From Meghimatium bilineatum (lineage: Eukaryota; Mollusca; Gastropoda; Stylommatophora; Philomycidae): 64,000 bases of DNA. The stretch covers positions 13,332,310-13,396,309 of the forward strand of contig CM067311.1 in the NCBI GenBank assembly GCA_034231615.1, written 5' to 3'. The translations under genes and the position numbers were made by a program. Under the pieces are notes generated by a model, which saw nothing but the letters and a program-made list of their open reading frames with translations, was not told the DNA's origin and ran no database searches. The stretch's first letter is position 1; each line of letters opens with the position of its first letter. Below are positions 27,401 to 32,539 of this stretch, in pieces.

Positions 27401-29415
27401 AAATGGTGGCACCAAAGCTAAACCTATGCAGTTCAGTTTCCAAACATGTAATCTTGAATAAATTCATTCATTCATTAGGTGCCATGCTGGCTGGTGTAGG
27501 CGGTCATGTCTCTCCACAACTCTCTGTCTCCAGTATTATGCATCACAATCATTGTTGTTTGTCATGCCAGGTTGTTAAACTGTCTAATTTTGAGGAAAAC
27601 TAAGGAACAATAACTCTATCACACACTTACTATAAGTGCATGATAGGAAATAAACATGGATGATTGTTGTCCATGACTAAAAATGGCTACCTCGATGTAG
27701 GCATTTATCAACGTCGGATGTCTATCACTAGATGACATTTGTTGACTACGGGTTGCTACAGGTTAACTCTTAGCATACATGGTTTAAAATTACCATTTTA
27801 TGAGCAAATATGACAGAAAGAGCAAAAAGAGATTATGAGTAGACATATTGTACAATTAATTTAAAATCTACACCTATCTATTGGGCGTGTGGTATACTAG
27901 GAGTCAATGCCTCCTTATGGTGAGACACTCCACTTTCAACCACAGATATGGGCCTATTGGTTATAACAAAGACACTTAACTGTTCAAAAATATTTCAGGT
28001 CAAAGTTCAGGTTATCATTTTTCAAAACCTGCCAGAAAGTATTATTCATTTGATTGTTAATTTAATGTGTACCTATTATAGTAAGATACACTTCTGTCAA
28101 CTGTGAACACATATCAAATTTTGGTAATATCAGAGGTGTGACCAATAAGAAATAATGGAGGTCATAGAAACCACAAACTCCAAAGAATAACTTTAAAATA
28201 ACTTAATCTGATGAAAATGAGTTTAAAATTGCTGTAGATAATAAGTACATGGATGTGAAGCATGGACAGTAAACAAAAATGTCCAAGATAAGCTGGAGGC
28301 AACTGAGATATGGTTTTAAAAAGTTATGAAAATTCCATGGACAGCCAAGAAAACTAATGTAGAAGTTCTTAGAGATGCTGGAATAAAATGACAAATTATA
28401 GTGAAAATTAGAAGCAGGCAGTCAAGATTTTTAGAACATGTGATGAGAAAAACAAAACTTGAACAATTAGTAATCACTGGAAAGATCAAGGGGAGAAGAG
28501 ACAGGAAGACAGAGAGAAATTTCTGGATGGGTTGTCACTGTTGTCACTGTAACACAAAAAGAAGTCACCAACTGAACTTAACAACATAAGAGACAGAGAA
28601 TTGTGGAGAAGCATGATTGCCTACACCACTCGGCATGGCACTTGATTGATTGAGATAATAGTAATCGAGTGCTTACTATTAAATATACCAATCGTACTTA
28701 CGTATTACACAGGTTAATAATCGCTTCAATCAGACACGACAGACTATATCTAAAACTAGTGGGAAATGATGTGCACACAAGAAAACATACAAATTACAAT
28801 ATACAAATCATATTCAATGTTTCAACCAAAAGGTCTTTATCAAGATACACGCAAAACATCAAAAGACGACGAATGGAAAAATTATCACAACAAACAAACG
28901 TATCCAACGGACATATGGAAATGAGATGGCGGAATTGAGACCTTTTGGTTGAAACGTTGAATATGATTTGTATATTGTAATTTGTATGTTCTCTTGTGTG
29001 CGCATCATTTCCCACTAGTTTTAGATATAGTCTGTCGTGTCTGATTGAAGCGATTATTAACCTGTGTAATACGTAAGTATGATTGTTGTTACGTTTCACG
29101 CAGTTACCTTATATTGATTGTCGTATTAAATATACCAAGCATTTACATAAATATGCCTTAATTTATATAAGTAACCTAATTCATCTGCTTTCACTGCAGC
29201 TTTTAAAGAAATTCAAAACTCTGAGAGGATCCTTCAAATTCTTTGACCATAACCACAATGGCTTCATTGAGGAGGGTGAACTGAGAAAGTCACTAACTTC
29301 CCTTGGCTATGCACTGTCCAATCAAGATTTTCTGGATGTTTTACAATTGTTTGACAGAAGCCAAGGCCAGAGGTTATCTTTTGATGATTTTAAGGCTACT
29401 TTGTTAACAGTGTAA
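3296..29415 (+). CDS. Multi-EF-hand protein, EFCAB6-like, C-terminal ten exons (5' end not seen)
   Basis: Ten exons join in consistent phase: 3296-3481, 5126-5291, 7731-7784, 9298-9368, 13258-13388, 17280-17434, 21828-21914, 22258-22446, 26900-26959 and 29200-29415 (TAA). All introns have GT/AG ends, mostly GTGAGT, GTAAGT or GTATGT donors. They encode about 437 residues with seven EF-hand-like loops. Two are canonical (DKNKTGFIPAHE in the first exon, DHNHNGFIEEGE in the last); five lack key ligands. The first exon begins one base into the final position of a codon and at an EF loop, so the incoming helix and the N-terminus lie upstream, probably outside the window. Large proteins with many decayed EF-hands in pairs resemble EFCAB6, a protein of about 1500 residues linked to testis and cilia in vertebrates. 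That name is an inference from architecture; another multi-EF-hand family is possible. An ATTAAA at 29481 may serve as the polyA signal. Confidence 0.85.
3731..4637. mobile_element. TTAA-flanked element, copy 1
   Basis: Its right-hand ~250 bases match 6262-6492 closely, including the run ATTTAAATATCTCTAACAAC and the final AAGGTTAA. The left edge is set only by a TTAA at 3731. It lies in the first visible intron of the EF-hand gene. Confidence 0.45.
5126..5291 (+). CDS. EF-hand gene, exon 2 in window
   Basis: Acceptor GATAG and donor GTGAGT. The first base completes the split Asp codon from the previous exon, and the remaining 55 codons are open. It encodes a non-EF linker rich in Lys and aromatic residues (GQWNKRKDGLFVGQKY). 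Confidence 0.8.
5581..6492. mobile_element. TTAA-flanked, piggyBac-like non-autonomous element, copy 2
   Basis: It begins TTAACCTTTAGGAC and ends GTGCTAAAGGTTAA, so the termini are CCTTTAG inverted repeats inside a TTAA duplication, the piggyBac signature. It is 912 bases long with no usable ORF. It lies in the intron after exon 2 of the EF-hand gene. Confidence 0.55.
6785..7075. repeat. Dispersed AT-rich repeat, copy 1
   Basis: Aligns with 31325-31605 over about 280 bases (shared GGTATTTATAT.AA.ATAATGATG, then AATCCAACCTG-type end). No coding capacity was seen; the element type is unknown. Confidence 0.5.
7358..7520 (-). mobile_element. SINE family 1, diverged copy
   Basis: Shares the core CCTCCTAGATTTCCAGCAGG and CTTGCTGGATCTCTCTTGTA with copies at 9095, 27003 and 43593. 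Reverse orientation relative to those ending in AAG repeats. Confidence 0.6.
7731..7784 (+). CDS. EF-hand gene, exon 3 in window (18-codon microexon)
   Basis: This 54-base exon, phase 0 at both ends, lies between acceptor TTGAATTTAG and donor GTATGT and encodes IRKELNKLFTDRFHAFDK, the entering helix of the next EF-hand. The last 17 exon bases and the donor are part of a 32-bp tandem triplication. Confidence 0.8.
7768..7863 (+). repeat. 32-bp triplication covering exon 3 end and donor
   Basis: The unit TTTTCATGCATTTGATAAGG plus TATGTAACTTAA occurs three times in tandem without mismatch. It copies the exon 3 end and its GTATGT donor, giving candidate donors at 7785, 7817 and 7849. Confidence 0.97.
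7987..8179. mobile_element. SPIN-like hAT MITE
   Basis: The 193-bp element has terminal inverted repeats starting CAGTGGTTCTCAAC and an 8-bp flanking duplication (CTATAGAG left, TTATAGAG right, one mismatch), as expected for hAT. The internal order, including TTTAATACAGTT, TGTTGTGGTGACCCC, TGTGTTTTCC and GACCTCCAAAAGGGTCGTGA, matches my memory of the SPIN non-autonomous consensus, with an internal deletion. It is non-coding and would have been moved by a hAT transposase in trans. It lies in an intron of the EF-hand gene. Confidence 0.88.
8340..8975 (+). mobile_element. RTE-type LINE 3' region
   Basis: Frames read SWIDNIKEWA, IFIPTLCYQCQTLSLT, EMKCLRKS and IKNEEIRKRDGI, and near the end QQLKLPPLR and SSGDRQ. 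The order (YGxExW-like, MxCLRR, xIRxRxGI, GHxxRM) is the standard C-terminal tail of RTE-like LINE polyproteins. It is frameshifted and dead. Confidence 0.65.
9095..9243 (+). mobile_element. SINE family 1 copy with AAG tail
   Basis: Runs from CTGAAGGTGGATGTGTCAGG to GAACGCTGAAGAAGAAGAAG. It contains the shared block CTGGACTACATCCTGCTGGA. The tail is a short AAG repeat. It sits ~55 bases upstream of EF-hand exon 4. Confidence 0.75.
9298..9368 (+). CDS. EF-hand gene, exon 4 in window
   Basis: The acceptor is CATCATCAG and the donor GTGAGT. It encodes an EF loop, MDRKRTGYMGKWQF, with Lys at loop position 3 and Gln at position 12, so calcium binding is doubtful. It ends with two bases of a Leu codon that the next exon completes. 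Confidence 0.82.
10390..10700 (-). mobile_element. LINE 3'-end fragment
   Basis: The minus strand reads RQQxxWFAHISRLPSDSLPQ-like sequence and then GRPxGRPQK, the RxxKWxGHxxR...RGRPxxR signature of LINE tails, with stops and frameshifts. Confidence 0.5.
10707..10960. mobile_element. Penelope-like/foldback family fragment
   Basis: Contains the family motif (reverse strand CTTGATAAAGGTCC with TTATTGGAC) also found near 28840, 30885, 38310 and 54040. The boundaries were not resolved. Confidence 0.4.
11000..12600. other. Intronic stretch without recognised features
   Basis: AT-rich intron DNA between EF-hand exons 4 and 5. Short ORFs here have no recognisable motifs. A possible hAT end (TGAGAATGCCTG) near 12570 is too weak to call. 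Confidence 0.5.
12619..12987. repeat. 47-bp minisatellite, ~7.9 copies
   Basis: The unit CATTTTTATTATTTACTGCT followed by ATTTCCCTCAATAATTCC and AATTATTTA is repeated with only a TGTTA/TGCTA variant. It lies about 270 bases upstream of EF-hand exon 5. Confidence 0.97.
13200..13257 (+). repeat. 25-bp tandem repeat carrying three splice-acceptor copies
   Basis: TTTCTAGAAAATTTTATTTT plus TATGG occurs twice and a third TTTCTAG follows, giving acceptor-like AG ends at 13207, 13232 and 13257. The last keeps phase with exon 4. Confidence 0.93.
13258..13388 (+). CDS. EF-hand gene, exon 5 in window
   Basis: The acceptor TTTCTAG is the last of three identical tandem acceptors; the donor is GTAATT. 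It encodes CGITLSINDLDHLWSSLDV and onward: the exit helix and a decayed second EF loop (DVAADNTLSYAT). It ends one base into a codon. Confidence 0.82.
13925..14930 (+). mobile_element. LINE (RNase H-bearing, family A), post-RT to 3' end
   Basis: Frames read LEGMQNKVMHIILGCTNSTS (post-RT helix), VIYTDGSIVQ (RNase H first Asp), TTEIMAVTRALS (catalytic Glu region), SMLKKIENDW and SGHAGV.GNERTDKLAG. This is the RNase H domain of an I-like LINE, broken by frameshifts and stops. It is followed by the tail LRDILRRRSKHLWT. It lies in the intron after exon 5 of the EF-hand gene. Confidence 0.75.
15030..15105. repeat. TA-rich microsatellite
   Basis: ATAT/TTTATATAT run in intronic DNA. Confidence 0.85.
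15290..16900. repeat. Unrecognised repetitive segment
   Basis: It is more GC-rich than its surroundings and has internal direct similarity: 16057-16152 resembles 16389-16490 (GGCACA.TA...CAA.GAAG.TGTCTTTCT), and GGGTATGAAAGAAAG occurs near 15820 and 16562. No long ORF or known domain. It may be an unknown transposon or a decayed low-copy satellite. Confidence 0.4.
17280..17434 (+). CDS. EF-hand gene, exon 6 in window (linker)
   Basis: Acceptor TATGTTCAG and donor GTATGT. The phase matches the preceding exon (a Glu codon is split). It encodes a low-complexity linker rich in Lys, Ala, Ser and Pro, ending in a charged helix (DRRLTELLKKVEYD). Confidence 0.78.
17510..17880 (+). mobile_element. 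RTE-type LINE fragment
   Basis: Frames read FKLEDITNFQYLGTNINSAG (the post-RT YLG block), then AVYGCEAWT-like GCEAWTLNKTTAKRIAALEM. Typical of LINE RT C-terminal thumb and tail, starting ~75 bases after EF-hand exon 6. Confidence 0.7.
18263..18690. mobile_element. Foldback element with ~96-bp arms around a LINE tail
   Basis: 18263-18358 is inverted at 18594-18690 (shared GTACAAGTAGACxCCACCA, TTATTTCCCTTGT, ATGTTCATC). Inside is a smaller hairpin made of TTAGGGTTAGG / CCTAACCCAAACCCTAA and, at 18390-18490, a family A LINE tail (RSEHIWTCPVC). Confidence 0.8.
18876..18940. repeat. 13-bp minisatellite, 5 copies
   Basis: GAATAACAAGTGT repeated without mismatch until the last unit. Confidence 0.95.
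19075..19400 (-). mobile_element. LINE (family C) 3' end
   Basis: The minus strand reads CGAVTQTPKHILQDCQ-like sequence: the CxxCG...HxLxxC zinc motif at the C-terminus of RNase H LINEs. It is probably continuous with 20045-20300, separated by later insertions. Confidence 0.55.
19895..20041. repeat. Dispersed hairpin repeat, copy 1 of 2
   Basis: GATGACATGCC at 19909 pairs with GGCATGTCATC at 19955. The following block CCATTGGTGAGACCCACAGA is shared with 21330-21477. Confidence 0.75.
20045..20300 (-). mobile_element. LINE (family C) RNase H C-terminal piece
   Basis: The minus strand reads GFPDNEKANELAK, the final RNase H motif (GxxGNExAD.LA), then EGNLSQTRILQDIKE and WRTKWKL, as in family C tails. 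Confidence 0.55.
20330..20740 (+). mobile_element. RTE-type LINE 3' end
   Basis: Frames read TTCEMKCLRKAARAAKLDKM, then QQIKWFGHLMRN and finally ALNRQLKLP and HPLGDRQ, the tail of the same LINE group as 8340-8975 and 23580-24310. Confidence 0.7.
20740..21300 (-). other. Unrecognised, possibly transposon-derived segment
   Basis: The minus strand has overlapping open stretches (75 and 87 codons) without recognisable motifs, bounded by a LINE tail on one side and the hairpin repeat on the other. Probably the decayed body of a mobile element. Confidence 0.3.
21330..21477. repeat. Dispersed hairpin repeat, copy 2 of 2
   Basis: Near-identical to 19895-20041: hairpin ends at 21344 and 21390, then the same GAGACCCACAGATGCAAC tail. 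It is in the same intron and orientation as copy 1. Confidence 0.75.
21828..21914 (+). CDS. EF-hand gene, exon 7 in window
   Basis: Acceptor CAATTCAG and donor GTATGT, 29 codons, phase 0 at both ends. The loop DRDGYSSISVQD follows a hydrophobic helix (WDILYSIFLNL). Position 6 is Ser rather than Gly and position 12 is Asp. Confidence 0.83.
22258..22446 (+). CDS. EF-hand gene, exon 8 in window
   Basis: Acceptor GTGCTTACAG and donor GTAAGT, 63 open codons, phase 0. It holds an EF-like loop (DIHRNGWFNYLS) lacking the acidic residue at position 12. A Pro/Ser-containing tail follows. Confidence 0.83.
23130..23560 (-). mobile_element. LINE (family C) 3' end
   Basis: The minus strand reads GLCHCSLANMTAEHILQECP then YADLRNKIWPTPISIEEKL, homologous to the end of the 44277-44888 ORF. 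The 3' non-coding part (CTCCTTCGCAAGCGAAGATG region) resembles 25780-25915. Confidence 0.72.
23580..24310 (+). mobile_element. RTE-type LINE 3' region
   Basis: Frames include NMQINIQKTETMQITR (the motif following YADD in RTs), CEIKCLRKAIGVIRLGKMCS, ENIRKVIGITSCIKYIEKQW and, near the end, HLGIDN. Several frameshifts are present. Confidence 0.7.
24640..25740. other. GC-richer unrecognised segment with a tandem pair
   Basis: A ~120-base block is repeated at about 24710-24815 and 24826-24915 (TGCCTGAGC.CATC..GTAC.GAACCCTTTCTCT, then TATTTCCGG). Base composition differs from the surrounding AT-rich intron. Short overlapping ORFs show no motif I recognise. It may be an imported mobile element of unknown class. 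Confidence 0.4.
25780..25915 (-). mobile_element. LINE (family C) 3' non-coding fragment
   Basis: Aligns with 23145-23330 (GATGATGT.CCTC.TTTGCAAG, then TTTGTTTGTGAATTCTCAGATGGC). Only the 3' part remains. Confidence 0.45.
26264..26447. repeat. 46-bp minisatellite, 4 copies
   Basis: GAAGAAAGATGAAAACAGCA with TGACCAACAGGCAAGCTAAAG and AGCAA, four near-perfect units about 450 bases before EF-hand exon 9. Confidence 0.95.
26450..26815 (+). mobile_element. LINE 3'-end fragment
   Basis: Frames read GRTSVSEIIDSKNKRQWKDI and then LIAEGRVNGNRGRELPRQRW followed by CSDISDCLNKSLA, the RGRxRxRWxxDI tail signature. It ends ~85 bases before EF-hand exon 9. Confidence 0.6.
26900..26959 (+). CDS. EF-hand gene, exon 9 in window (20 codons)
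   Basis: Acceptor TTTTTTTAATTTAG and donor GTAAGT, phase 0. It encodes AGPTSMAVTVYDFLAELKGT. The short length makes it less certain alone, but both splice sites and the phase fit its neighbours. Confidence 0.7.
27003..27155 (+). mobile_element. SINE family 1 copy
   Basis: CTGAAGACGGATATTTCGGG through CTGGACTACATCCTGCTGGA to GAACGCTGAATAAG. It starts 43 bases after EF-hand exon 9 and is close to the copy at 9095. Confidence 0.75.
27243..27335 (-). mobile_element. SINE family 1 partial copy, inverted
   Basis: Matches the first half of 27003-27155 in reverse orientation (CCATTTTCTGGACTACATAC-type to CTGAAGATGGATGTG). The two form an inverted pair 90 bases apart. Confidence 0.65.
27440..27545 (-). 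mobile_element. LINE 3'-end scrap
   Basis: GCCATGCTGGCTGGTGTAGG and TCATGTCTCTCCACA match 54950-54985, the last codons and end of an RTE-type LINE. Confidence 0.45.
28205..28655 (+). mobile_element. RTE-type LINE 3' end
   Basis: Frames read AWTVNKNVQDKLEATEIWF, KVMKIPWTAKKTNVEVLRDA, SRQSRFLEHVMRKTKLEQLV and TGKIKGRRDRKTER. The same family as 37610-39855 and 54950-55380. Confidence 0.78.
28691..29123. mobile_element. Foldback insertion with perfect 14-bp target duplication
   Basis: Arms 28691-28836 and 28938-29082 are inverted copies; a ~40-base single-copy tail (29083-29123) follows the right arm. TATTAAATATACCA flanks both sides (28677-28690, 29124-29137). The insertion is in the last intron of the EF-hand gene, ending ~60 bases before the terminal exon. 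Its arms carry the motif CTTGATAAAGACC...GGTTGAAAC. A Penelope-like origin is inferred. Confidence 0.85.
29200..29415 (+). CDS. EF-hand gene, terminal exon
   Basis: Acceptor TTTCACTGCAG, 71 codons and a TAA stop. It holds a canonical EF loop (DHNHNGFIEEGE), then a degenerate one (DRSQGQRLSFDD), with clear flanking helices. It is the best-conserved part of the gene in this window. Confidence 0.9.
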   Translation, partial: LLKKFKTLRGSFKFFDHNHNGFIEEGELRKSLTSLGYALSNQDFLDVLQLFDRSQGQRLSFDDFKATLLTV

Positions 29416-29804
29416 TTTTAGTGATCAGAAAATCAATAATCTTTATTCACTTGATATCAGGATATTGTACTATAAGCTATATTAAAAAACATGATTAGAT
29501 CTGTACAGAATATTAATTAATATCGATTTATATAAAAGTTGTGGAATGATGTGTTGACATTCTCAGTAGTATTCATGGAATTTATTGAAGATGATTGATG
29601 TGAAGTCTGAATACTGTCTCAATGATTTTTTGATTTTTTTTGTTTCACTCATATTTATTCAATTATTATGTATTTGCTATTACGTTTGTAATTTTAAATA
29701 TTATATGACAATTTTTCTGACTGTTCTATAATGTAAGTAAAAGTTAAAGTTAACACATAGCATTTATTAATGCCGTAAGGGGTTAGAGATGTTAGCAATT
29801 TCAC

Positions 29805-30000
29805 ATTTCAGTAGCTCTGCTATATGAGGGCAGTGACCATCTCCTCTCTCTCGCAGTCTTTACTTCCCAGATTAATCCGGTATCCAATTAAGGTTGGGTC
29901 GACTCGCAAGCCTTTGCGATCTCACAAACATTTCCAGGGAATTAACTCAGGACCACTCATATGTGAAGCCAGTACACTAACCACCAGTGCATGATCACTT
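29805..30000 (-). mobile_element. tRNA-like SINE fragment
   Basis: The minus strand has GTGGTTAGTGTACTGG (box A-like) and, 30 bases later, TGAGTTAATTCCC (degenerate box B), then a tRNA-unrelated body with GCGAGAGAGAGGAG. It resembles a pol III-derived SINE head. It lies 390 bases downstream of the EF-hand stop codon. Confidence 0.5.
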
Positions 30001-30004
30001 GGCA

Positions 30005-30320
30005 TCATGAATGATTGGGCACAGGGTGATGGGGCAATAGATCGAGCTGATGTTTTGAACTCCATAAGAGATATAGCACGCTAGAATGAGACTAGTGTGG
30101 ATGATGATTCCTTTTCATTATCCAGGATTAAAGATTGGTGTTTGAAATGCGGTGTTGCTAAAAGTGAACATTTTGGAGGTCGCAGAAGAATGATGGTCAA
30201 CCAACGAGGACGGTACTGTCAGCAGAAGTGTAATGGCGAATACACTCCGAGAGAGATTGGAACAACTATGGACGTGTACAGTTTGCAGTGATGATGATCC
30301 GATGACTAGCTAACTAACTA
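30005..30320 (+). mobile_element. LINE (family A) 3' tail
   Basis: Frames read GDGAIDRADVLNSIRDIA, DDDSFSLSRIKDWCLKCGVA and EHFGGRRRMMVNQRG, homologous to the minus-strand copy at 36600-36955. Confidence 0.75.
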
Positions 30321-30499
30321 TAACTTCTCCTTCCAACAAACTTCAAAATTATAAACATTCATCATTACTTTCTCCTTGAATCAGAATTCAAAAGGGGAGC
30401 TAGCTGTATTTAATAATAGCTCAAAACTAATGGTGAAAATAAGAATTTTCAGCAGTAGGACTATAAGATTTTTCAATGATGCAAGGTTAATATTGAAAT

Positions 30500-31260
30500 A
30501 TTTTACATATATTTGTGTTCAGATTGTTTCTATGAGTACACTTAGAATTATTCAGTATGGATCTATAGGCCTATGGCAGGAGTTGATAATGAAGTTTGCT
30601 GAAGAGAGTTACTTTAATTTTTGTGCCTGGATATGTTGGTGTTAGGGGAAATTGATGAGCAGGCAGATTTGCCAGTGTAGACCTAGTGACAAGTGGTAGT
30701 TAATTGGACAATGCAGTTGAAGGATGTAGCAATGCAAAATAAGTTAAACAGGTTATCTAACTATGGATAAATATTGATGAAAAGGTATATAAAAAAACAT
30801 GCAATAAAACAAAATAGGACAATTTTCGACATATCGTTCCAAATGGAACCTATTTCGAAAAAAAAAAATTTCTGTAAAAAGGTCCCATTTGGACCAATAC
30901 GTCGAAAATTGTCCTATTTTGTTTTATTGCATGTTTTTTATATACCTTTTCATTTATATTTATCCATAGTTAGATAACCTGTTTAACTTATTTTGCATTA
31001 CTATTTGTTCCCTTGGTTACTGCGGTACCCTCCACGTTGTCAGACACCCTCCGACAATTTTGGTTATTTATATTTGAAGGATGTAGGGCGTTTGTCTTCT
31101 TCCATGTCTATAGCCAGAATACAAGCTCTGGGAGTGACACATGGAGTTACAAGAAACGAGCAGCATATTAGAACCACAATAAGTGTTAACAACCAACACA
31201 GAACAAGACCAGTCAGATATCACATGCTGAAGAACATACTTAACTCATTCGCTACATATT
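30500..31260 (+). mobile_element. LINE (family A-like) RNase H remnant, split by a foldback insertion
   Basis: Left part: STLRIIQYGS and PGYVGVRGN-like (late RNase H motifs). Right part, from 31074: LKDVGRLSSSMSIARIQALG and VTRNEQHIRTT, aligning with the family A tail (LRDIGR...SFSMARL). The two parts are separated by 30730-31073. Confidence 0.7.
30730..31073. mobile_element. Foldback insertion with perfect 13-bp target duplication
   Basis: TTGAAGGATGTAG flanks both sides (30717-30729 and 31074-31086). Arms ~30730-30861 and ~30879-31002 are inverted copies around a poly-A-rich centre. A ~70-base tail (CTATTTGTTCCC...CCGACAATTTTGG) follows the right arm. The reverse complement of that tail starts the 38131-39567 insertion, tying the two copies together. 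Confidence 0.88.
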
Positions 31261-31324
31261 GTCTTTTATTCAGTCCAAGTGAACCATAATTTTATACAAA
31301 AAATCAATAAAACAACTCTCACAA

Positions 31325-31605
31325 TTTTATATTTTTCTTTTTTTTACAATTTTTAGTATTTATATCAAAATAATGATGATTCCAATCAAAATTGTAATAT
31401 GTCAGCATTACTTCTAGCATTATTTGGATCTGTTAATTTTTTAAGTTATTGTTAATATTTAGTTGTGTCTGTTGTCATTTTTCCTGATATTTTTTCTTTA
31501 TATTTTTTCCACACTTATTTTGGTGTGCAAGTATAGCTATTTTATTTCATTTGACCACATTAATCGTTTAAATTCAACCTGTCCATTACTGGAAACATAC
31601 CCAAG
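31325..31605. repeat. Dispersed AT-rich repeat, copy 2
   Basis: Diverged copy of 6785-7075, in intergenic DNA. Confidence 0.5.
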
Positions 31606-31609
31606 TCTC

Positions 31610-32250
31610 ATTTTGAAGATTTTAATTTTTTTAAATGATCCTCTGTTGTTAGAACAGCATTTTGCCAGAGAAATGTCAAAGTTATAGATCTACCATGAGT
31701 TTTAGTGTCGCTATTTTGTTAATAATAAATATAATTGAAGCATTTTGCCTAGATATTTTTGTGTTTGTAATTGAATTATCTACAAAACTCTGATACAGTT
31801 TGAGTGGAAATTATTGATTCGGGAGTTTGGTCACATTTGATGTCAGAAAATTGTTTTATTTTTATACATTGTATTTTATTTTTTTAAATAATTTTTCAAT
31901 ATTAAAATTCAGATACTTCAAAATAAACGTATGATAACCACATTCTCTGTCCATTTCTGTTTAGAAAATATATATTATATTATAATTTAAATATATTTAG
32001 AAGTACTATTTCCTGTTCCCATGATGGATGTGCGGCCAAAATAAAATTATTCTGTCAGAATCCTTACAAAAAAACTGTCTATAATGAGAGTTAATAGGAC
32101 ATCAAAGCACCTATAGACATTTCAGAAGTGTCATTATGTCATTTGACAACTAACTACAAGTAATATCTATTACAAGTTGGCTTGCTGATGAACTCATCAT
32201 AGCACTTCTTCAAGCTTAAGGTGTTTATCTTCATAACAGTGTCATTTATA
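31610..32250. other. AT-rich intergenic DNA, nothing recognised
   Basis: No coding motif, tandem repeat or element end is visible. Confidence 0.5.
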
Positions 32251-32254
32251 ACAT

Positions 32255-32535
32255 GAATTTAATGATTTCACGTGAATGCTTGTACTGGCAACTTTTCGTG
32301 ATGCATTCTCATAATGTGGCCAAACCACTTGATCTGTTCTCTCTCTATGTAATCTGTACAAGATATTATACCTATTCTTTCCCTGATATATTCATTTCGC
32401 AATCTATCAAGCCTGGTGACCCCGGCAGCTTTCCTCAAGCATTTCATCTCACTATCTTTCTGTAATGTGAAGATTAGAGTGCACAATGAAAAGCCAAACT
32501 GGCTTGCTCCATGAAATATGTTTGCGTACAAATAC
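32255..32535 (-). mobile_element. RTE-type LINE 3' fragment
   Basis: The minus strand reads EMKCLRKAAGVTRLDRLRNE, YIRERIGIISC and EREQIKWFGHIMRMH over 80 open codons. It is the least decayed copy of this tail in the window. Confidence 0.8.
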
Positions 32536-32539
32536 TTTT

